DNA of 64,000 nt from Lomentospora prolificans (GCA_029532625.1 JARFXM010000003.1:2790001-2854000); one strand, 5' to 3'; positions 1 through 12,200 are shown, counted from the first letter of the stretch. The notes: generated by a model not told the origin, from the sequence alone. Numbers and translations are program-made.

Positions 1-2310
1 ATTTCCGAAAGGCGCCGTCTAGAAGCACGTCTCAACAAGCGAGATCGAGAGGTCGCTCGACGAGCCAACGTTCCTGCTGCGTTCCTCCCAGGCGAAGATG
101 AGGATGGTGATATCGACCTTTCGGCTCAACCCCGCCGCCGCCGTCATCACTACGATGAGGACCCCGACGAGGATATGGACGGCGACATCATGGAAGAGGA
201 GCTTTCTCTCGAGGCCCTCCAAGACGTCAAGGCGTCTAGTTTGACGGAATGGGTTTCGCAGCCTGCTGTGCAGCGCACTATTCGGCGAGAGTTCAAGGCT
301 TTCCTTACCTCGTACATCGATGAGAATGGCTCGTCCGTTTATGGCAACCGCATCCGCACTCTTGGTGAGGTAAATGCCGAATCCCTTGAGGTTTCATACG
401 ATCACCTGTCTGCCTCAAAGGCTATTCTGGCCTACTTCCTCGCCAATGCCCCGGCCGAGCTTCTCAAGCTCTTTGACGAAGTTGCTATGGACGTAGTCCT
501 TCTTCACTACCCTGACTACGAACGGATTCACTCCGAAATTCACGTCCGTATCATCGACCTGCCCGTTCATTATACCTTGAGACAGCTCCGCCAATCTCAC
601 TTAAACTGTCTTGTCCGAGTGAGCGGTGTTGTTACCCGCCGCACAGGCGTCTTCCCTCAGCTCAAGTACGTCAAATTTGATTGTACCAAATGTGGTGTGA
701 CTCTCGGCCCCTTCCAACAAGAATCCAACGTCGAGGTCAAAATCACATACTGCCAGAGCTGTCAGTCGCGCGGCCCGTTCAACCTCAACTCAGAGAAGAC
801 GGTCTATCGTAACTACCAGAAGATCACCCTCCAGGAATCTCCAGGTACTGTCCCGGCAGGTCGTCTTCCCCGCTCCCGCGAAGTCGTCCTTCTTTGGGAC
901 CTGATCGACACGGCGAAACCAGGAGACGAAATTGAGATTACGGGAATATACAGGAACAACTATGATGCCCAACTTAACAACCGAAACGGATTCCCCGTTT
1001 TTGCTACTATCCTCGAGGCTAACAACGTTGTGAAATCCCATGACCAGCTTGCCGGTTTCCGTCTCACCGAGGAGGACGAGCATGAAATTCGAAAACTTGC
1101 GCGTGATCCTAATGTTGTCGACAAGCTCATCAACTCGATCGCACCCTCTATCTACGGCCATACAGATGTGAAGACAGCCGTGGCCCTTTCCCTCTTTGGT
1201 GGTGTTACCAAGACAACAACGGGTCAGCACCGTATTCGTGGAGACATCAACGTACTCCTTCTTGGTGACCCCGGTACAGCCAAGTCTCAGGTGCTCAAGT
1301 ACGTGGAAAAGACCGCTCACCGAGCCGTGTTCGCTACTGGCCAAGGAGCTTCGGCTGTCGGTCTCACAGCTAGTGTCCGACGAGACCCAGTCACGAGCGA
1401 GTGGACTCTCGAGGGTGGCGCCCTTGTACTTGCTGATAAGGGAACCTGTATCATCGACGAATTTGACAAGATGAACGATCAGGACCGCACTTCTATCCAC
1501 GAAGCTATGGAACAGCAAACCATCTCCATCTCAAAGGCAGGTATCGTTACCACTCTCCAGGCGCGTTGTGGTGTTATTGCTGCAGCCAATCCCATCGGCG
1601 GAAGGTATATTTCCACCAAGCCTTTCTCCAGCAACGTTCAGCTCACCGAACCCATTTTGTCTCGTTTTGATATCTTGTGCGTGGTGCGCGACACCGTGGA
1701 CCCGGAGGAGGATGAGAGGCTTGCCAAATTCATTGTCGGCTCCCACAGCCGTAGCCATCCATCCTCGCAAGCCGCTAACGACTCGATGGAGGGCGAGCAT
1801 GATTCGGCCAGGAGGAATACTCAGGAAGACGCCAACAAGGCGGAAGGCGAGATCCCACAAGAATTGTTGAGGAAGTATATTCTCTACGCCAGGGAGCGGT
1901 GCTCACCGAAGCTTTACCACATGGATGAAGACAAGGTTGCCCGTCTCTTTGCGGATATGCGTCGGGAATCCCAAGCTACTGGTGCTTATCCTATCACTGT
2001 AAGTCACTCGTTTTGCTCACTGTTGCTGTTGCAGCGGTCACTGACTAATCACCCACCTCTCTAGCTCCGTCACCTTGAAGCCATAATTCGCATCAGCGAA
2101 GCGTTCTGCCGCATGCGACTCTCTGAATACTGTTCCGCGCAGGATATTGACCGCGCCATCGCGGTTACTGTCGAGAGTTTCATTGGCAGCCAGAAGGTTA
2201 GCGCGAAGAAGGCGTTAGCGCGAGCGTTTGCCAAGTACACCCTTAATAGGCCAGGTGGCAGAGCAAAGAAAACCGGTGCAGGCAGGGGCTCGGCCGCCGT
2301 GGCTGCGTGA
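1..2310 (+). CDS. MCM2: DNA replication licensing factor Mcm2 (5' end cut by window)
   Basis: Mcm2 is a subunit of the MCM2-7 replicative helicase loaded at origins. The frame is open from base 1, so the N-terminus lies outside; 747 codons are present, about 120 fewer than the usual length. Exons are 1-1998 and 2065-2310, with a 66-nt GTAAGT..CTAG intron in phase 0. A C4 zinc finger is encoded near 682-765 (CTKC and CQSC pairs). The AAA+ core has Walker A GDPGTAKS at 1264-1287, Walker B IIDEF near 1450 and the arginine-finger SRFD near 1660-1671. An acidic stretch precedes the MCM N-terminal domain, and the C-terminus is a winged-helix-like region with a basic, Gly-rich tail. It is convergent with the next gene. 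Identity is certain; only the missing 5' part is unknown. Confidence 0.97.
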
Positions 2311-2646
2311 AACGCGGATGTGTAATGAAAAAAGCATGACAGGCGAGTAGATGGCATGAGGGAACGAGGGTTGGCTATGGTGAAACGATAGGAGTTATGG
2401 TGGCTAAGGGTCATAGATGATATCAGTTTTGAGTTTTCTTTTACGTACATTGGGACTTCTATGCGCGGGACGTTATGGGTTTGACATGTGGGAAATAACA
2501 CTAGGAATCAACAACACCCTTTTTAATCCACCCTCGAAACTCAAGAGTCTTCGAGTCACAGTGTAGTTCTTCACAAGGCGGCCAAGCCCATGGATGCTAT
2601 CTTACATATTGTGCACCAAGCACTCCCACTACTATCATTTCTTTCA
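2311..2646. other. convergent 3' intergenic region
   Basis: About 340 bases between the stop of MCM2 and the last in-frame stop downstream of the acidic-protein gene. It should hold both 3' UTRs. I see no RNA gene or repeat in it. Confidence 0.6.
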
Positions 2647-2898
2647 TCATCGTTGCGATACAGCAAAGTTATCAAGAAACTCTTCAAAAGCGGCAAACTT
2701 TTCCTCCAGCGTCGCCCTTCTCTGGGCCCCTCCACGCGCGGTGGGATGGAAGAAGACTCGCGAGAAAGCGGTCGCCATCCTCGGGGTGCGGGGAGGCAAG
2801 GGAGACGAGGCGTGACGGGCGACAGGGCGCACGCGGAACGAGGCGCAAGGGGCGTAGAGTTCGGCATCGTGTATCCAGAGGGCGCGTCGGACGTTGTT
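2647..2898 (-). other. in-frame coding-like extension beyond the TAG of the acidic-protein gene
   Basis: After the TAG at 2899-2901 the same frame continues for 83 codons to a TGA at 2647. The codons favour C in third position, as in neighbouring real genes. The predicted segment begins NNVRRALWIHDAELYAP and ends with the amphipathic TLEEKFAAFEEFLDNF. This may be the last exon of the upstream gene: removing a 39-nt GTATCC..TTTTAG stretch directly before it keeps frame and deletes the stop. Readthrough or chance are the alternatives. Confidence 0.45.
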
Positions 2899-3990
2899 CT
2901 AAAAGGTCTCGACTAAGGCCGGGTCTCGCTTGGATACGGCCGACTGATCTTCTGACGGCTCTTTTGGTGATGTGGGGGGAGGGCTGTCTATCTCTGTGGA
3001 TTTCTCGGGGGGTTCGGTTGCTTCCGGAGTGTCTTTGGTTGCGCTGTCTTCCATCTCGGGAGGAGAGGATGCGGTAGGGTTGATGGGGCTCTCGATGTCG
3101 GTGACTTTTTCGGCGTCGTCGTTGAGTTGTTTGTATTCGAGGGGAGGCTCGGGTTGGTCATCGGCCTCGCTGATTTTGGATACAGATTCGAGGGCCTCTT
3201 CATTGTTGCCCTTTGGGGTAGTATCCAAGCTCTCAACATCGTGTTTGTCTACATCCGCACCAGAACCCCGCGCTTGGCCTTCGTTGGTGTCTTCAGGCTT
3301 ATTTTCGCCTGCGGGCTCGATGTCATGGCTCTTTTCCGCAGACTCGGGTCCAGCGTCCTCCTCTGACTGTTTCAATGGCTCATTCTCTGTCTGCGTCTCT
3401 AGGCGCTCCTCGGATTTAGAGCTAGACTCAGCTTCCAAGTCACTCTTCTGCTCGGCCACGTCGATTGTCTCGGTTCCAATGTCATTTTCCGATTTTGTTA
3501 CAATAGTATCCTCAGCGGGATCCGCAACAGTTGCCTCCTTTTCCTCTTTCCCAGGCACTCCGGCTTCAGCTTCTTCCCTCTCCACCGGAGAGACCTCTTT
3601 CACAGGTAACGCCACCTCTTTCGTCTCCTCTACCTTTGGAGTTTCAGCGCTCTCCTTCAAAGCGCCCAGAGACGGTCCACCGGCACCTTGCGCGACGGGT
3701 GGCTCTTCCTTCTTCTCGGCGGCTTTACCCCAAGACTTTACACGCCCGGGAATCTTATTCCCAGCGCCGGCTAGACCGGTATCGGGCGGCGCAATGGGCG
3801 TAGAGTTCCTCTCGAACCTCGCAATCATGTCCCTCACTGATCCGCTAGCGGTGCGAATCTGCGCGACCGGCTTGGAATCGCCGCCGGAGCCCCCGCCTAC
3901 CGAGACAACTCTCTGCTTGGGGACGGCGAGGGAATCGGATGCAGGCGGGCCAGTGGGGGAGGCCGGCAGGGACGTGTCGTCTGATGCCAT
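2899..3990 (-). CDS. acidic, disordered fungal protein of unknown function
   Basis: Unrecognised single-exon frame of 363 residues starting at ATG 3990. The N-terminal 90 residues carry a less biased segment with SGSVRDMIARFERNS, which looks like a short conserved helix. The remainder is dominated by Glu, Lys, Ser, Pro and Thr, so it is probably intrinsically disordered and may be phosphorylated. No catalytic motif or membrane segment is seen. The frame ends at a TAG (2899-2901), but the same frame stays open with coding-like codons for 83 further residues down to 2647. The true C-terminus may therefore be longer, through a very short intron or readthrough. A long antisense frame at 2972-4006 is a shadow of the biased codons. 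Confidence 0.72.
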   Translation of the reverse strand: MASDDTSLPASPTGPPASDSLAVPKQRVVSVGGGSGGDSKPVAQIRTASGSVRDMIARFERNSTPIAPPDTGLAGAGNKIPGRVKSWGKAAEKKEEPPVAQGAGGPSLGALKESAETPKVEETKEVALPVKEVSPVEREEAEAGVPGKEEKEATVADPAEDTIVTKSENDIGTETIDVAEQKSDLEAESSSKSEERLETQTENEPLKQSEEDAGPESAEKSHDIEPAGENKPEDTNEGQARGSGADVDKHDVESLDTTPKGNNEEALESVSKISEADDQPEPPLEYKQLNDDAEKVTDIESPINPTASSPPEMEDSATKDTPEATEPPEKSTEIDSPPPTSPKEPSEDQSAVSKRDPALVETF

Positions 3991-5116
3991 GGTGGTTGAA
4001 GCGTAGTTGTTAATAAACGAGTTGCGCCGAGGGTAGCTGTAAATAGCTTGGCTGGCGCGAGGCGAGGTGGGATGCGTGGTTGAGGCAAGACTGAACCAAG
4101 TTCGAGCTTGGTGGGTAGGTTGAAGGTTCCAGGATTAAGGTTTGGGGTGGCGGCGCGCCTGGTGATGGCCAGCTACAGTAGTATATGGTGGTGCAACAAT
4201 TCTAGGGCGGAAAGGAAACACCAGGGAGCCCGAATTGGCACTAAAACGAAGATGTTTCGCGGGCTCCGGAGAGGGTTTTGGTCCACTTTTGGTCGATGTT
4301 CTGTGGGGAAGGAGCTGTTGGAGGGGCAAGATCAGCAACTTCCTAGGTTTGCCGTAGAAATGGACGATACGGATGATGGCTGCTGACAGGTGCTTGGAAG
4401 AGCCAAAACACTTTCAATGCGCTTCGGAGGTATATTTATTTGAATGCGACCTTTACAGTACATATATTTCTAGCAAGTAGGTTAGAGAATTGCTGATTCG
4501 GTCGATCGTTAATACTAGCTTGCTTTTTGGTCTCTTTGACGAACTGTGGGCTTTCGTGCACGGCGATCGGGAATGCGACACCGAGACGAAAAATAACCAA
4601 CTCCATGCGCCCTTGCTGTGTACGGGCTTTCAAGAAATGAAACAAGCATTGAATGCAGCGCTAGATAATGCCTCAGGGTTTGTCGCTCATCATTCCAGGA
4701 CCAAGTCCGCACGCGCCTGGCCTGGCCGAAGGGCATCTCATGGCCGTCACGCGTTAGCTAGGCGAGCTCGCTACAAAGAGGCCACAGGAGTAAGGATGTA
4801 GAAGGGAAGACATTAAAGCAGCGGAAACGAATGCAAAATCCATTCCAACAAAGAAAGTCCTTCTCCTGTAATGTTTCGGGCTCTCTTTGGAGCACGTAAA
4901 CCTCTTTACTTCCCCATCCCGGATCCAATCGGCCGGGAGCTCTGGAGAGACGTTTCACTAGATGCATACATACATACTAACACCAGCTTATGCACCAATC
5001 CGTACACCACCTCTCCCACCTCAAACCGCGATCCGTCTTCATCTCCAGTATCGAATCGACCACGCCCTCAAGCTCTCCAAAAGCTCCAAACCACCCTTCT
5101 CGCCACTTCCGCAACC
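3991..5116. other. divergent promoter region
   Basis: About 1.1 kb between the acidic-protein gene and the TRAPP gene, which point away from each other. Short frames here (for example 4108-4386 and 4490-4801) have no recognisable protein character. A cluster of GGCC-rich words sits at 4710-4745. I see no RNA gene. Confidence 0.6.
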
Positions 5117-5838
5117 ATGACAACCTCCTCCGCCTCCATAGCTTATATCGGCATAATAGGCCGCAACGTACGTCCCTCCCCCGGTTCTCCTCTGCCTCCT
5201 TGTCCAAGCTAAACTAACCCCTGCTCCGTCCCAGAACAACCCCCTCCACACCACCATCCTCTCTCCCATCCGCACCCCGCTCCAGTTCTCCCTCCTCCTC
5301 TCCAGCACAATAGACATCTTCGAAATGCGCGCCAAATCCTCCGCCACATCGTCCTCCTCCGCCTCGCCGAACCTCACAGGCGAGCTCGGCCTCCTGCACG
5401 CCGTCGACGACCGCCTCGCCGCGTACGGCTTCGAGACCAACACTGGTGTGCGCTTCGTTGTCGTTGTGGATGTTAGAGCAGGAGAGGAGGGGACTAGGTC
5501 AGGTGTAGGGCTGAGGGATGCGGACGTGCGACCGGTGAGCTTTTATCTCTTTTTTTTTTTATCTTTCTTTTTTTTATCAAATCTTCATCATCCTTCCCAC
5601 GAGGTGGCTAGGGGTCACCACGCGCTCTCGGAGGTCCAGGACCGCTAACAGAGTCCTCCTATAGGTGTTCAAGGCGTTGCAGTCCGCGTACGTCGCGCTT
5701 CTGCAGAACCCATTCTACGACCCAGACGAGCATACTCCGCCGCACGGACAAGGCGGCAAGAAGATTACGAGCCGAAGGTTCTCGAATGAGGTGAGGAGGA
5801 TAGGAGAAAAGTGGCGTCCTGGAGTTATCGTCATCTAG
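5117..5838 (+). CDS. TCA17: TRAPP complex subunit, TRAPPC2L/Tca17-like (sedlin family)
   Basis: Predicted 174-residue sedlin-family protein, a small subunit that helps assemble TRAPP tethering and Rab-GEF complexes at the Golgi. Exons are 5117-5167, 5235-5534 and 5665-5838; introns of 67 and 130 nt have GTACGT and GTGAGC donors, and branch-like CTAAC/GCTAACA lies before each acceptor. The N-terminal strand YIGIIGRNNNPLH is the family hallmark, followed by LLLSSTIDIFEMRAKS. The last exon has the FKALQSAYVALLQNPFYDP helix and a C-terminal strand ending at residue 174. A Ser/Ala-rich insertion and an Arg/Gly-rich loop make it somewhat longer than the yeast and animal proteins. Assignment to TRAPPC2L rather than TRAPPC2 rests on the N-terminus and is less certain than the family. 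Confidence 0.87.
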
Positions 5839-6842
5839 CGATAGCTTATTTCGTATGGGCGAGCGACAAAGTGTCTCCATCAGGCTAGAGGCCTTGGTAG
5901 TGTTTGGAAGGATACATTAACTCATGAGAGACTGCCATCCTCTGTGATATTGGCAGTTTCGTAGGCGTTAAGGGGGTTATATACCTTGATTTTCGAGAGC
6001 ATTTTTACAGTCGTAGACGATGAATTAAGAGTTTCTCACCATTCAAGACGCGTGGTAGCAGCACGAGATCCAACAATCCAATATATTACGCTACTCGAGT
6101 TTCGATTCATCTTGCCATCGATTCAAGCCATTCAAGAGACCATTCACACGGATGCATATGTAGTTTGAGCATGCCAAAAAATGCCGTTTAGATCGCAACC
6201 CAACCCCACGGCACTTATTGATGATGCGACTTCCTAGCACTATATTCTATGAACACCAATTCCACCAAAGTTGCCCATACATTGAGGCCTGTTGCAAACA
6301 TCCCAGCCGTAGCTATACCATGCAATCAATATTTAGCACCTAAGCACAAGAGTCTGGACAAAGGAAAAGGTAGAATTGCAAAAGAACGTATGTAGGTAGA
6401 ATGGGAATGGGTTGTCGGCGAAGCTGTAGCCCTGAATAGGGCACAGAAGTGGGTTGATTGTGTATGAATCTCCATAAGCGCCAGGTGAGGCGAGTCCACC
6501 ATGGCGCTGCTAGGCTAACGAAAATCAAAGAAAAGAGATAGAAAAACACCACCCTGAATGCAACGATGCCCTGTCTTCTCCAGGAACCATGGTAAAACGC
6601 CTGCTCTTATGCTCCAATGTGTACCTCGCGCTCGTATAATGCTTCAAGTGTAGAAGAGAACTCCCAGGCTGATCCGTCTGCAAGTTCCGAAATGTCCAGG
6701 GGTAGAACATAAGTCGTGACTGAAACCCGATCGAATGCCGGATGCTTGGGGGGGGAAGAGAGTTGAGTTAGGTATCGGGAATGAGAGGGCCCCGCGGCCT
6801 CGTCAGGATACCTCCTGGTGCACGCAGAGGAGAAAGATCGGC
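5839..6842. other. intergenic region between convergent genes
   Basis: About 1 kb holding the 3' flanks of the TRAPP gene and the HAPSTR1-like gene. Frames here are short and unbiased. I see no tRNA or repeat. Confidence 0.6.
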
Positions 6843-7607
6843 CTATAGATGTCGACTCCGTTTCCCTCCCCCAAACATGTCCTTTCCGTTCCCGAGGCTT
6901 CCTAGGTCGAATATTTCGGCAAAGTTGATCTTCCTCTTCTGACCCGCTCCTCGCCCAAGGGCTGCAGATGTTCGGGACGATGGTCGACCCAAGTTGTGTC
7001 TGGCCCTGGGTTGTCGGGTGCTGTGCGACGTATTGGACGAGGCCGGGGAGGAATGAGGGTGAGAGTCTGACAGATTTAGCGTTGCAAGATTGGGCGCATC
7101 GGGGTATGACATCGTCGACTGAAAGGTGAACTGGTCTTGGGTGGGCACAGCGATGGCGGCTGGCGAGGGGGGTGTGACTGTGGCTGTGGAATCCGTCATC
7201 GTTGTTGTTGACGATTCTTCGGACTTAGGGGAAGGGTTGGCTCCTCCGACGGGAACGGACTGGGCCCGCTCGGCGATGGAATTTAATTGCGAGCTGCTAT
7301 TCGATCTGGTGATCTCGGGGATTGAGCAGCGTTCGTTTTTTTCGGCTTCGTCCTCACTTTCCCTGTCCTGGACCATGGCCTCGGTGGCACCGGCCAGTCG
7401 CTCAGTCGCCCACCTTCGAATCCTCCATCCCTCTCCATCCCCGAGCCCGATATTCTCCTTGTCGAGGAAAGCGAGGAGTTCTTCGAGGCAGTCTTGGTAG
7501 CCTTCCTGTCGGGCCTTGGTTTGCGCGGCGACCGAGGTCTTGTAAAGTTTGGTAACGGATAGCGCTGCGGCTTTAAAAGCGTCGAGCAGCTGCTCGGGCT
7601 GATCCAT
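6843..7607 (-). CDS. HAPSTR1/C16orf72 (DUF4588)-like protein
   Basis: Single-exon frame of 254 residues from ATG 7607. Residues about 6-75 form the recognisable part: a helix of the type AFKAAALSVTKLYKTS followed by ARQEGYQDCLEELLAFLDKE and a basic WRIRRWATERL segment. Spacing and residues resemble the core helices of the HAPSTR1/C16orf72 family, which in animals partners the ubiquitin ligase HUWE1 in stress signalling. The middle is a Ser/Thr/Pro-rich disordered stretch. The C-terminus carries a basic RKINFAEIFDLGSL motif and a KRSRHL end that could act as a nuclear signal. Family assignment is by pattern memory only, and the role in fungi is unknown to me. Confidence 0.65.
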   Translation of the reverse strand: MDQPEQLLDAFKAAALSVTKLYKTSVAAQTKARQEGYQDCLEELLAFLDKENIGLGDGEGWRIRRWATERLAGATEAMVQDRESEDEAEKNERCSIPEITRSNSSSQLNSIAERAQSVPVGGANPSPKSEESSTTTMTDSTATVTPPSPAAIAVPTQDQFTFQSTMSYPDAPNLATLNLSDSHPHSSPASSNTSHSTRQPRARHNLGRPSSRTSAALGRGAGQKRKINFAEIFDLGSLGNGKDMFGGGKRSRHL

Positions 7608-9257
7608 GGTGATGGCCAGCCAATCGATGTGTTCGGCGAGGGTTACTATTCGATTCTATCGGTATATCGGCGATCGGGCGATAATGGTAGGCGGTATCCT
7701 CCGTCGTCGATCCTCTACTAACAATTTGGCTATTTGGTAGTGGTGGGATGGGAGGAGGTAAATGGAGGAGATTTGTCGTTGTGGTGGGAACGAGGAGGGG
7801 TGATATTTTGATTGGCAGCTCCACTCTGTTCGACGATGCGTCAGCAGGCAGGCAGTGGGCTCAACTCCAATTCGAGGACTGGCTGCTTTGGCTGATGGTT
7901 GTTCGCTAATCTAACAGGTCCGTCCGTCCTTGAGTCGACAAAACATGCGAAACAATGACGCCGAATGGATCCAGGTCGGGCAGCTTTGGGAAACTCGACG
8001 ATATTTTCAGTACTGAGGATGAACCAGGCGAGTCTTGGCCAAAGTCCGATGGGAGGTGCAATCACTGGGCACACAGTTGAGTGATTGTTCGGCTCAACGC
8101 TGGGAAAATGAAGCACAGTGCCGGAGCCTCTAAAATTGATTGCTTGCCTTGTGCTCGGTTTTGGCGGAAAGCAGTTACTTTCTTGCCCCCTTTGGACCCA
8201 CGAGAGTTATTGGGAAAGGGATATCGCGGTGGACAGATTCATCAAGATATTGGCCAAGTGTGCTGGTGTAGAGAAGAGAAGAGTCTCAGATGCGGTGGCG
8301 AAATGCTAGGAGACAACACTCGAACCTATGTTGCTCACTCCAGTGTTTGTGTTCCAAGGTCACGTCAGTTCTTAGGCAGGGGCCATGTTTCCGTACCTGA
8401 TTCTCTGCGTGCCACAGGAAATACAAAGAAGCCAAGCTAAACAAGCCAAGTACTTTGTACCCTCGAGTCGAGTGGGAGGGTACAAGTATTCCTCGTGTGC
8501 ACTGTAGGGAGAAACTACGGGCATTTCCCTCCGATGATGGTGTGGGGTCCAGGTCGACATGGCCTGTGCGCTACTCTAACATCACCGTCTTTGCTAAACA
8601 GGGTGGGTGGAGACACCTCGAATGTTCCTGCCCTAACGGCGAACAGTAGAAATTCGACATTCATAGATCCCTTCCTTGCCCTTGGTAATTCATCGAATGC
8701 ATGCAAATTTTTCCCGCTCCGACCCATTCTGTTGACTAGGTGAATTAGACTGGAGAATATCCTATAGGCTCCTCTCTCCTACATCTGACCACTGAGGATT
8801 GGTCCGTGGCGGGGACATCTGGTGCTAACCGTTCTAACTCTACTCCACTAGTAGATGTTGTTTTGTTCTCCTCGACCAAGTATGACTCCGGGCTGATACT
8901 CCCTGTGGGGTTTGTAAGTGCCCGGTGATTCCCAGAGGCCTGGAGACTATGGCTGCTGAGTATACTAAAAGAGTGCTCCGCCAGAGCATCCTCATCAAGT
9001 CTAAATGAGGAGCAGATTATTGGTTTTGGTATTAGTTGAACTATAGACGCGGGCAGGTTGAAATCTACTTTTCTATTTCGGCATCTGTAAAGAAAACATA
9101 TCCTTCCGTTTCCCATACCACATATACGCCCATGTTGAATGTTATATAATCATAGTCATGACATCTCCCACTGTATCCCTCTATTGCGTCAGGCGGGGCG
9201 TGGCTAGAAGGAGGACCCAAGTGCCGTGCTAGAACGAGGAAGTACCACCTGGGTTAT
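7608..9257. other. intergenic region upstream of the HAPSTR1-like gene
   Basis: About 1.65 kb containing the promoter of the HAPSTR1-like gene at its left end and the 3' UTR of C1-THF synthase at its right end. Only short frames occur, none with recognisable protein character. No RNA gene or repeat was seen. Confidence 0.6.
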
Positions 9258-12200
9258 TTAAAAAAGACCCTCAATCTCACCAGTTTCTACGTTAACGTCA
9301 ACGTTGAGATAACCTGGAGCCGTGGGCAGACCTGGAATAGTCTGGATATCGGCAGCGAGGGCGTAACTAAAAGACCGCAGTGTGGTCAGCTTATGGTTGA
9401 GATTTTCTTGGTGAAATACGGATACTCACAGATAGCCAGCACCTGCCGCCATACGAACGTCACGAATAGGAACCGTAAAACCAGTAGGGACACCCTTAAG
9501 GTTAGGGTCATGCGAGAGGGAGTACTGGGTCTTGGCGACACAGATGGGCAGGTTGCCGAAGCCTTGGCGGGTGTAGGTATCAACCTTTTGCTGGGCAAGC
9601 TCGCTGAATTCAACCTGTTCGGCGCCGTACATCTTTTTGCCAATGGCCTCAATCCTTTCCTGGATGGATCCCTCGAGATTATAAAGCAGATTGAGCTTCT
9701 TGGGCTTCTCACTCGCCGCAATGACACCCTTGGCGAGATCAACGGCACCCTGGCCTCCCAGTGCCCAGTGGTTTGACAAGATGGCGTCCTCAGCACCAGC
9801 AGCAATAGCCTCCTCACGGACCACTGCGATTTCGGCATCAGTGTCAGTGAAGAACTTGTTGATGGCCACAACTACAGGGACACCGTAGGACTTGGCATTC
9901 TCAATATGCTTCCTTAGGTTGCAGCATCCGGCACGGAGAATCTCAACGTTCTCCTGTTTGTAGACAGGGTCGAGAGGAGCACCGGCGGCGATGGGAGGAC
10001 CACCTCCGTGGACTTTCAGGGCGCGAACTGTTGCCACGATGACCACTACGTCAGGGACAAGACCAGAAGTCCTGCATTTAATGTTGAAAAAGCGCTCGCC
10101 ACCCATCGTGAAATCAAACCCAGCCTCTGTCACGACGAAGCCTGACTGGTTCTCGTAATCCTCGTCTGGCTCCGTACCGGCAAGTTTTAAGGCCATCTTG
10201 TCAGCAATAATCGAGCTTGCCCCGATACTAATGTTGGCGAACGGACCGGCGTGAACAAAGACGGGAGTGCCCTCCAAAGTCTGCATAAGTGTGGGCTTGG
10301 TAGCATCCTTCATGAGAGCAGCCAAGGCGCCGCCAACGCCAAGATCATCGCAAGTGACGGGATCGCCGCTCTTAGAGCTAGCAACAACCATGCGTCCAAG
10401 ACGTTCCCTAAGATCGGCAAGGTCGGAACTAAGCGCTAGGATGGCCATGCACTCGCTAGCAACGGAGATATCAAAGCCTGTCTCGCGGGTGAAGCCCCTT
10501 TCGGTAGGAGCAGTGCCAATAGTAACACCACGAAGGAGTCGGTCGTTGACATCGAGCACGCGTCTCCAGGTAATAGTAGCAGGATCAATATCCAGCCTAG
10601 CGAAACGACGAATTTCGTCTTCAGTAAGATCATCGGGGTTGGTCTTGTCAATGCCTAGCTTCTTCAAACGGCGGAACATGACTGGAGCAAATTTCCTCTG
10701 TCCATCCTTCACGGGTACGAGTCTGCGGTACAGAGCAGCATCCTTCTGAGTGTTTTCGTGGAACATGCGAGTGTCTATAGCGGCAGCTAAGAGGTTATTG
10801 GCTGCTGTAATAGCATGGATATCTCCAGTAAGATGAAGGTTGAACTCGTCCATAGGAATGACTTGACTGTAGCCACCTCCTGCGGCGCCACCCTTGATGC
10901 CGAAAGTCGGCCCCATGCTAGGTTGGCGGACGTTGGCGAAGGTAAGTCTGCCAAGATGAGCACCTAGAGCTTGCGCAAGACCTACGGTAGTCGTAGACTT
11001 CCCCTCGCCGAGAGGTGTGGGAGTGATTCCGGTCACAACGACATAGCGGCCATTCTGGCGGTGCTCAAGTCGTTTTAACAGACCAAGGTCAACCTTGGCC
11101 TTATATGAACCGTAGGGTTCGAGTTCATGGGGCGCAATGCCCGACTCGGCGGCGAGGCGAGTGATATACTTAGGAATCTGGCTTCGAGAGACGGCGATAT
11201 CAGAAGGAACGGGCTCCTGGAGCCTGAGAGGAAGCGGTAAGAGCTTCCTGTCCTTCTGCTGATCAAAATGTCGGGTGGTAGCATCGACAACGTTCTGCAT
11301 GAGCATAGCCACGGTCATAGGACCGACACCGCCAGGGACAGGAGTGATGTGAGAGGCGACTTCCGACGCACTCTCGAAATCCACATCGCCTACAAGCCTG
11401 TAGCCTGACTTCTTGCTCGAGTCGGGGAGGTAGTTGATGCCGACATCGATGACTACGGCACCGGGCTTTAACCATTCGCCCTTGATGAACTGGCCCTTGC
11501 CGATAGCGGAAACTACGATATCGGCATTCCTCAGATGCTCCTGAATGTTAGCTGTTTTGGAGTGGCAAACGGTAACAGTGGCATCGGCGTTCATGAGGAG
11601 CTGGCTGACAGGGCTGCCCACGATGTTGCTACGGCCGATAACAGTGGCATTCAGGCCTTTGGGATCAATGCCAACCTCCTTGAGCAGAGTCATCACGCTC
11701 TTGGGAGTGCAGGGCACGAAATACGGATTGCCACCTCGCTTAGCAAGCTCGCCGATGTTAAAGGTGCCAAAGCCGTCGACATCCTTCTCGTCGGCAACTG
11801 CAGAGGTGACATTGTACTCCTGGAGGTGGTCAGGAAGAGGGAGCTGGACGAGAATACCGTGTACAGCGGAGTCGTTATTCAGACGGTTGATCTGGTCAAT
11901 CAGCTCAGCTTCAGTAGTCGAGTCGGGGAAGTGAAGCAAGTCGCAGATGATGCCAGCCTCAGTGGCGGCTTTCAATTTCATTCGCACATAGGTAGCTGGA
12001 GTACATCGTCAGTAATCCGGGCTTCAGTTGCAAATGGCTCTACATTTGCAATTGTCGAGATGAATACGGAGCTAATTGCATAACCGGGGAGAGAGGGGTA
12101 GAAAGCCTGGCAATGGCGCGAAGTGGGTTGCATCACCGCTTAACACAATAAAGGAAGGTGGAACAGGGGTAAGGGTTCGAATGAGGGGTCCAGAGAAAGA

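Noticed and set aside
790..1518. 242-codon antisense frame in MCM2
   Set aside because: It lies fully inside the AAA+ coding exon of MCM2 and has no recognisable motif.
2972..4006. 344-codon frame on the plus strand
   Set aside because: It is antisense to the acidic-protein gene, and its Ser/Val/Phe-rich sequence is the mirror of the Glu/Lys codon bias there.
11535..12083. 182-codon plus-strand frame
   Set aside because: It overlaps the C1-THF synthase exon and an intron on the other strand; it is a shadow frame.
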